Positions 23,412 to 28,072 of a DNA stretch of 28,072 nucleotides are shown here, piece after piece. The notes under the pieces were generated by a model. That model had not been told where the DNA came from and ran no database searches. It was given only the letters and a program-made list of their open reading frames with translations. Every line of letters begins with the position of its first letter. Within the stretch, counting starts at the first letter, position 1. Position numbers and translations under genes: made by a program. This stretch comes from an uncultured Porphyromonadaceae bacterium (GTDB taxonomy: Bacteria > Bacteroidota > Bacteroidia > Bacteroidales > Muribaculaceae): NCBI GenBank assembly GCA_900550025.1, contig URQP01000018.1, forward strand, positions 1 to 28,072, in the 5' to 3' direction.

Positions 23412-24599
23412 ATGAAAAAGATTGTTACGGCGATGTTGGCAATATGCAGCCTCATATCAGCCAACGCACAACGCCAGCAAGCGTTGCAAGGCACTAAATT
23501 TCTCGACAACTGGTCGATAGGGCTTAACGGAGGTGTGACACAACCATTAGCACACCCTTACTCATTAGGCGAGAATATCCGCCCGACAGTAGGCGTTGAA
23601 ATCTACAAGCAATTCACGCCTGTCCTGAAATTGGGACTTGGCGCGGATTTCGGAATCAACACTACCGGAGTATACGGAAACAGAGGAGTGCGCACAGCTT
23701 TCGACAATTCAAACGTGTCGCTACTTGGCGGACTGAACCTGATGAATATGTTCGGTGGCTACAAAGGCGAGCCACGCTTATTCGAAATAGAAGCGCTCGG
23801 AGGGATAGGATGGGGACACACATACGGAGCATACGCGACCGACGGTCCCGACTACAATTACATGACAACAAAATTCGGTCTTAACCTCAACTTCAACATA
23901 GGAGAAGAAAAAGCGTGGACCATAGCCGTAAGGCCTGCCATAGTCTACGACATAGAAGGACGCGGGGCGGAGCACAACAACGTGAAATTCAATTCAGACC
24001 GCGCATGGGCGGAACTCACCGCAGGCGTTGTCTACCATTTCCGCACGAGCAACGGAAAGCATCACTTCACATACGAGGCTCTCTATGACCAAATGGAGGT
24101 CGACGCGCTCAACAGCCGTATCAACTCCTTGCGCTCGCAACTGTCGGACGCCGACGACGAGCTCGCAATGGCACATTCCCGCATCGGAGTATTGGAAAAT
24201 AAGCTTGAAGAATGCAGCAACCGACAGCCTGTGGAAATAGTGAGGACAGTGACGGAAACCAAGACAAGCTCATCGCTGGAATCAATCGTGACTTTCCGCC
24301 AAGGACGGACATCAATCGACGCATCCCAATATCCGAATGTTGAACGCGTGGCCACTTATCTCAACAACCACCGGAACGCCGTTGTGGTAATCAAAGGATA
24401 TGCTTCTCCGGAAGGTAGCGCAGAAGTCAACGAACGCATAGCCAACCAGCGGGCACAGGCAGTGAAAGATATGCTTGTAAAGAAATACCGCATCGACTCA
24501 AAGCGCATCACAGCCGAAGGGCAAGGCATCGGCGACATGTTCTCCGAACCCGACTGGAACCGCGTAAGCGTCTGCACGCTCATCGACGAAACAGAATAG
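23412..24599 (+). CDS. OmpA-family outer membrane protein with peptidoglycan-binding domain
   Basis: The product is 395 aa. A signal peptide (MKKIVTAMLAICSLISANA) is followed by an N-terminal beta-barrel (about 30-215), a short coiled-coil (about 225-265; LNSRINSLRSQLSDADDELA), then an OmpA C-terminal domain (about 285-390). That domain has IKGYASPEGSAEVNERIANQ, the segment that contacts diaminopimelate in the family, and QRAQAVKDML. It should anchor the outer membrane to the cell wall. Its place directly after the sigma and Dma-like genes suggests it belongs to the same envelope-stability module, although it has its own promoter 87 nt after the previous stop. Confidence 0.9.
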   Translation: MKKIVTAMLAICSLISANAQRQQALQGTKFLDNWSIGLNGGVTQPLAHPYSLGENIRPTVGVEIYKQFTPVLKLGLGADFGINTTGVYGNRGVRTAFDNSNVSLLGGLNLMNMFGGYKGEPRLFEIEALGGIGWGHTYGAYATDGPDYNYMTTKFGLNLNFNIGEEKAWTIAVRPAIVYDIEGRGAEHNNVKFNSDRAWAELTAGVVYHFRTSNGKHHFTYEALYDQMEVDALNSRINSLRSQLSDADDELAMAHSRIGVLENKLEECSNRQPVEIVRTVTETKTSSSLESIVTFRQGRTSIDASQYPNVERVATYLNNHRNAVVVIKGYASPEGSAEVNERIANQRAQAVKDMLVKKYRIDSKRITAEGQGIGDMFSEPDWNRVSVCTLIDETE

Positions 24600-24616
24600 A
24601 ATTCATGAAATATCTG

Positions 24617-24661
24617 AAAACCAAACGTCACCGCAGTTGTTGCCCGGTGACGTTTGGTTTT
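24617..24661. terminator. Strong bidirectional terminator
   Basis: The arms at 24617-24633 and 24645-24661 pair perfectly over 17 bp (AAAACCAAACGTCACCG with its complement) around an 11-nt loop, with A and T runs at the outer ends. It serves the OmpA gene and the convergent barrel gene, whose stop codon starts inside the stem. Confidence 0.93.
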
Positions 24662-26778
24662 TATTTACCGGTGGCGTTTACCGCCCCGCCCTCGTAGACA
24701 TTGTTGACACGCTTTTCAATGTCGCGCTGCTTGCGCCCCCACTGTATGTTGTAGCGCAACATCACGAAAGCCAGATTCTGCGCCATCGTAAGATGCATTT
24801 TGCGGTCATATCCGGCAAATTCGTTCAGATTCTCGGTAGGAATGTTGTAATTTTTCATAAACGGATTTATGATACCCACACCGACATACAAATCCTTATG
24901 CTTGTATGAAAGGATTATGTCCTGATAATTCTCTGTCCCGGTAATCGTCTCGCCCCACAAATCACGGGAATTGGTATGTCCGTTATACATAAGGCTGAAA
25001 TTCCAATGCGAAAGCACTACGCTCCAATCTGCATAAACCGACTTGTTCATGACGTGGCGGTACTCCCAGCCGCGCGACACCGAATGCTTCCCCCCGAAAC
25101 TCGCCCCTACCGTTAGCCATCCCGGTATGGCCTCCACCCTTGCGTTGGCAAACACCTTGAACGTACTGTGGTATTTTTGGTTGCGCACGGTGTTGAGCAA
25201 ATACCAGCCGCCGTCGCTGCCGGTCTCCCAATATTTCTCTTCCATAACAGGATTATCGGTATAGCGCAACGTCGTGGCAAGATTCCCGAGAAAAATCCCT
25301 CTCGCATATTCATAGTGCAATTCGCCTATATAGCGGCGGTAAGGCTTCAACGACGGATTTCCACGGTACTTCTGATACTCGTCGATGTCCTGCACAGCCT
25401 GACTAAGCTCATTGGCGGTAGGCGACACCGTCTCGGTCGTGAAATTAAATCGCAGCGTACTGTAACTTCCAATCTTGTAACGCATCCTCAAGGAATATAT
25501 AAAGTCAAGTGTGGAAACTGCGTCATAGCCTATGATACGGAAGCGGCGGCCGACAGCCGAAAGTCCCGCCTGATAATCGAAACTACTGCCTAACGGCTGC
25601 CACCACTCGGCATACACACGAGTGTCCGACTCACGTGTCTTGTCAATCACGCGGCTCGTCATATAGTCATTCCTTCCCCATCCGTGCAGATAGCGCACGC
25701 CTGCCGTAAGCCGTCCGGCATCGAAACGCTGCTCATAGTTGGCATTGGCAATAAGCGAATACGAGTTACTTTTTATCCTTGTGAATATCGACGACAATTC
25801 TTCTCCATCGCTGCCGCCTTCAATATATTCATAGGTAGCATAGCTGCGCTCGGAGTCGGAATAATAGTCGGAAGCGGTCAAGTCAACCACTATCTGCTTA
25901 CTTTTGTCGATATCATACTGCCAATAAACATTTAAATTAGGGCGGAACGACTGTATATGCAACAAATCCGACACTTTCGACTTTTCAGCGGATAAAGAAT
26001 TGGCATATATGCCGTTGTACTCATTACGGTCGTTCCAGCCTCCGGATGCCGAAAGTTGTGCGAACAGCAGCATCTTGTCATCTTTACGATAACTGTAATC
26101 AAGGAAAAACCCATAATTAGGAGCATCCATCCGTCCGGGCAATCCCGTTTCAGTGCGTGTGAAAGCAGTGCCGTCAGGCAATTTGTAATTTTCCACATTG
26201 TCGCGCCACATCTCGAAATCACGCCGCGGATTATACCATCCGGAGACACCGAACTGCGATTTCTTATTATTAAGTTTCAGATTGGCGTAATATCCGCCCC
26301 AACCGCTGGCAGCCTGTTTGCCCTCCACATAGAAGCTGCCGCCCGACTTATGCTGCACCACGATGAAGTCAACCACCGCATCCACCTCGCCATAGCGCAT
26401 CGACGGATTCCGATGATATTCCACCCTCGTCACCGACCCAGGGTCTATGCCTTTAAGGTCGTACACCGTTGCCTTGCGGCCGTTAATCCTGATGTCGAGC
26501 ACTCCCTTGTCGACCAAGGTTATGGCATCGTTAACCATATCGACTCTCAGTTCAGGCATCTGCATACGTTGCAACAAATCGACGGCATTTGCCGACTGCC
26601 TCGCCTGCTCCGAAGTAGGGATAAACAACTTTCTGTCACTTTTATCGACAACGGTAGAGCCTTTAACCTCCACTTCGCCAAGCGTGACACTGGTCTGAAG
26701 CGTATCGACAGGCAACGCCTGCGCAAACAAGGCAGGCATTGAAACCACAGCAATCACCGATAGTAGCATCCTCTTCAT
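24661..26778 (-). CDS. TonB-dependent receptor-like outer membrane protein
   Basis: The product is 705 aa. A signal peptide (MKRMLLSVIAVVSMPALFAQ) is followed by a plug-like domain (about 35-145, with LGEVEVKGSTVV, the VLDIRINGRKATVYDLKGID strand region and VTRVEYHRNPSMRYGEVDAV) and a long barrel of Tyr- and Trp-rich strands. No N-terminal carboxypeptidase-like domain is present, unlike SusC proteins, and no SusD partner is adjacent, so it is not a classic polysaccharide-utilisation transporter. It fits the smaller OMP_b-brl/TonB-receptor group common in Bacteroidota; the substrate is unknown. The C-terminus (AVNATGK) does not end in an aromatic residue. It begins 63 nt after the threonine dehydrogenase gene on the same strand, with no clear promoter between, so read-through is possible. 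Confidence 0.85.
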   Translation of the reverse strand: MKRMLLSVIAVVSMPALFAQALPVDTLQTSVTLGEVEVKGSTVVDKSDRKLFIPTSEQARQSANAVDLLQRMQMPELRVDMVNDAITLVDKGVLDIRINGRKATVYDLKGIDPGSVTRVEYHRNPSMRYGEVDAVVDFIVVQHKSGGSFYVEGKQAASGWGGYYANLKLNNKKSQFGVSGWYNPRRDFEMWRDNVENYKLPDGTAFTRTETGLPGRMDAPNYGFFLDYSYRKDDKMLLFAQLSASGGWNDRNEYNGIYANSLSAEKSKVSDLLHIQSFRPNLNVYWQYDIDKSKQIVVDLTASDYYSDSERSYATYEYIEGGSDGEELSSIFTRIKSNSYSLIANANYEQRFDAGRLTAGVRYLHGWGRNDYMTSRVIDKTRESDTRVYAEWWQPLGSSFDYQAGLSAVGRRFRIIGYDAVSTLDFIYSLRMRYKIGSYSTLRFNFTTETVSPTANELSQAVQDIDEYQKYRGNPSLKPYRRYIGELHYEYARGIFLGNLATTLRYTDNPVMEEKYWETGSDGGWYLLNTVRNQKYHSTFKVFANARVEAIPGWLTVGASFGGKHSVSRGWEYRHVMNKSVYADWSVVLSHWNFSLMYNGHTNSRDLWGETITGTENYQDIILSYKHKDLYVGVGIINPFMKNYNIPTENLNEFAGYDRKMHLTMAQNLAFVMLRYNIQWGRKQRDIEKRVNNVYEGGAVNATGK

Positions 26779-26841
26779 TGCGTCTTTTCTCTATTAGACG
26801 TAATGACACTTATGAAAAGTTGCACCACCTGCGAATATTTA

Positions 26842-27792
26842 TCACAACCGCTCGCGCAAACGCGCAATCATGTCGCGCGTCATGGCATCAAGGTCATATT
26901 CCGGCTTCCATCCCCATTCTTCGCGGGCACAAGTGTCGTCCAACGAGTTAGGCCACGACTCGGCTATCTTCTGCCGCAAAGAGTCCACCTTATATACCAT
27001 CTTGAATTCAGGAATATACTTACGGATGGCGGCATATATTATTTCCGGATCGAAGCTCATGGAGGCGATATTGAAAGAATTACGGTGCTTGAACTTTGCA
27101 GGGTCGGCTTCCATAATCTCGATGGCCGCGCGCAACGCGTCAGGCATATACATCATATCCATAAACGTCCCGGCGGCTATCGGGCATTCGAATGTCTCGC
27201 CGCGCACCGCGGAATAGTATATGTCTACAGCATAGTCGGTAGTACCGCCGCCCGGAAGAGTGACATAGGAAATCAACCCCGGGAAACGCACCGAACGCGT
27301 ATCCACTCCGAAACGGTAAAAATAATAGTCGCTAAGCAGCTCGCCAGACACTTTCGTCACACCGTACATCGTGTGAGGGTTGCGGAAAGTGTCCTGCGGT
27401 GTCTTGTCCTTCGGGCTGTCGTCGCCGAACGAGCCTATCGAGCTCGGCGTAAACACAGCGCATCCGCATTCGCGTGCCACTTCCAAGACGTTGAACAATC
27501 CGCCCATTCCAATTTTCCACGCAAGTTGCGGTTTTGCCTCCGCCACGGCTGACAACAAAGCCGCAAGATTATATATTGTATCGATTTTATATTTTTTCAC
27601 GGCATCGGCTATCTGCCCGGCATCAGTGACATCGACCATAGCCGACGGCCCGGACTCCAGCAAATCGCCTTTAGGCTCTGCCCCTTTTATATAACCGGCG
27701 ACGATGTTACCGCCTCCATATATACCCCTTAATTTCATAGTCAGTTCCGAGCCAATCTGCCCGGTAGAACCGATAATCAACACATTTTTCAT
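26842..27792 (-). CDS. L-threonine 3-dehydrogenase, SDR (UDP-galactose epimerase-like) type
   Basis: The product is 316 aa. It oxidises L-threonine to 2-amino-3-oxobutyrate with NAD in the cytoplasm. The NAD-binding GSTGQIGSE is at residues 8-16, and the catalytic Tyr143-x3-Lys147 (MYGVTKVSGE) with Ser117/118 is present. Family-specific segments are visible: PGLISYVTLPGGGTTDYAVD, MMYMPDALRAAIEIME and ESWPNSLDDTCAREEWGWKP, which separate it from sugar epimerases. The divergent gene encodes the next enzyme of the pathway (kbl). The leader contains a 7-bp hairpin. Length is normal. Confidence 0.92.
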   Translation of the reverse strand: MKNVLIIGSTGQIGSELTMKLRGIYGGGNIVAGYIKGAEPKGDLLESGPSAMVDVTDAGQIADAVKKYKIDTIYNLAALLSAVAEAKPQLAWKIGMGGLFNVLEVARECGCAVFTPSSIGSFGDDSPKDKTPQDTFRNPHTMYGVTKVSGELLSDYYFYRFGVDTRSVRFPGLISYVTLPGGGTTDYAVDIYYSAVRGETFECPIAAGTFMDMMYMPDALRAAIEIMEADPAKFKHRNSFNIASMSFDPEIIYAAIRKYIPEFKMVYKVDSLRQKIAESWPNSLDDTCAREEWGWKPEYDLDAMTRDMIARLRERL

Positions 27793-27822
27793 CGCATTAC
27801 AATAATTCTTTATATAGGAAAA

Positions 27823-27840
27823 CGAGAATACACATTCTCG
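27823..27840 (-). promoter_or_regulatory. Hairpin in the threonine dehydrogenase leader
   Basis: CGAGAAT (27823-27829) pairs perfectly with ATTCTCG (27834-27840) across the loop ACAC. It lies between the predicted transcription start (near 27850) and the ATG at 27792. It could be an operator for a dimeric repressor or an RNA hairpin. Confidence 0.5.
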
Positions 27841-27856
27841 ATGCAGCTTACTTATG

Positions 27857-27864
27857 CAAAGGTA
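27857..27864 (-). promoter_or_regulatory. -7 promoter element of the threonine dehydrogenase gene
   Basis: On the minus strand TACCTTTG matches TAnnTTTG exactly, the same octamer used before tRNA-Lys and the lipoprotein unit. The predicted leader is about 58 nt. No -33 TTG is seen at standard spacing. Confidence 0.5.
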
Positions 27865-27931
27865 AGAAAGATTGTTTCAAATTTAACGATATTTTTCCAC
27901 AATTTTTCCTGCCCGGAAAAAGAAAAATCAC

Positions 27932-27939
27932 TAACTTTG
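27932..27939 (+). promoter_or_regulatory. -7 promoter element of kbl
   Basis: TAACTTTG matches TAnnTTTG, 46 nt before the ATG at 27986. It is identical to the octamer upstream of the aldo/keto reductase operon. Confidence 0.5.
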
Positions 27940-27985
27940 AAATACTCATTTAAAACATACTACAAATCTAAAATCCATAATCTAT

Positions 27986-28072
27986 ATGTACGGTAAATTT
28001 CAAAAATTCTTGTCTGAAGAATTAGCCGGAATCGAAGCTGCCGGCCTGTATAAAAACGAAAGGATAATAACT
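27986..28072 (+). CDS. kbl: Glycine C-acetyltransferase (2-amino-3-ketobutyrate CoA ligase), 5' part only
   Basis: Only the first 29 codons are inside the window; the frame is open to the edge. MYGKFQKFLSEELAGIEAAG followed by LYKNERIIT matches the N-terminus usual for this PLP-dependent enzyme in Bacteroidales. The enzyme splits 2-amino-3-oxobutyrate with CoA into glycine and acetyl-CoA. Because the unstable substrate is made by the divergent threonine dehydrogenase, the pair completes threonine catabolism, which strongly supports both calls. Confidence 0.85.
   Translation, partial: MYGKFQKFLSEELAGIEAAGLYKNERIIT

Noticed and set aside
24661..26778. SusC-type polysaccharide transporter
   Set aside because: The protein is 705 aa, lacks the N-terminal carboxypeptidase-like domain and has no adjacent SusD gene.
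26779..26841. Terminator or promoter between the threonine dehydrogenase and barrel genes
   Set aside because: The only symmetry is CGTC...GACG, which is too short, and no TAnnTTTG octamer is present on the minus strand.
1..28072. CRISPR array, transposase gene or prophage
   Set aside because: No regularly spaced repeats, transposase motifs, terminal inverted repeats with target duplications, integrase or structural phage genes were seen anywhere in the window.

Overview
The window looks like a chromosomal segment from the order Bacteroidales, family uncertain (a gut Muribaculaceae- or Barnesiellaceae-type genome is my guess). The reasons are: type IX secretion (T9SS) sorting domains, a NigD-like lipoprotein, an ECF sigma factor paired with a protein built like the dual membrane-spanning anti-sigma factors of Bacteroides, a TPR/LuxR-type membrane regulator, and repeated matches to the Bacteroidota -7 promoter element TAnnTTTG upstream of genes that mostly lack a strong Shine-Dalgarno sequence.

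Layout. 1-37: start of a minus-strand gene running off the left edge. 410-5917 and 6435-10184: two very large minus-strand secreted multidomain proteins (fibronectin-like, jelly-roll and CARDB-like modules, T9SS-type C-termini) flanking a tRNA-Lys(CTT) with its own promoter and terminator. An 87-bp GC-rich, foldable intergenic element lies at 6030-6116. 10458-12242: a membrane TPR regulator with a LuxR-type HTH, divergent from the second secreted protein. 12305-13651: argininosuccinate lyase (argH). 13648-15614: an AT-rich type II restriction-modification island, with an MvaI/BcnI-family nuclease on minus and a cytosine-N4-type methyltransferase on plus, divergent across a perfect 22-bp palindrome. 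15720-17675: a minus-strand lipoprotein plus outer-membrane-barrel pair. 17952-20522: a plus-strand operon of aldo/keto reductase, Rieske-like lipoprotein and a secreted protein with an internal duplication. 20640-21383: NigD-like lipoprotein (minus). 21500-24599: ECF sigma, Dma-like anti-sigma/barrel protein and OmpA-family protein (plus). 24661-26778: TonB-dependent receptor-like barrel (minus). 26842-27792: SDR-type L-threonine 3-dehydrogenase (minus), divergent from the first 29 codons of glycine C-acetyltransferase (kbl), cut by the right edge.

How the genes work together. Three units are coherent. Threonine dehydrogenase and kbl make the two-step route from threonine to glycine plus acetyl-CoA. 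Sigma factor, Dma-like protein and OmpA form a probable envelope-sensing module, with a long inverted repeat covering the divergent promoters. Nuclease and methyltransferase form a complete R-M pair that appears to have been inserted against the 3' end of argH. Most of the rest is surface or envelope protein of unknown ligand.

The least explained items are the Rieske-like lipoprotein that lacks both histidine ligands, the N-terminally minimal restriction enzyme, the palindrome in the R-M intergenic region, and the foldable GC-rich intergenic element.
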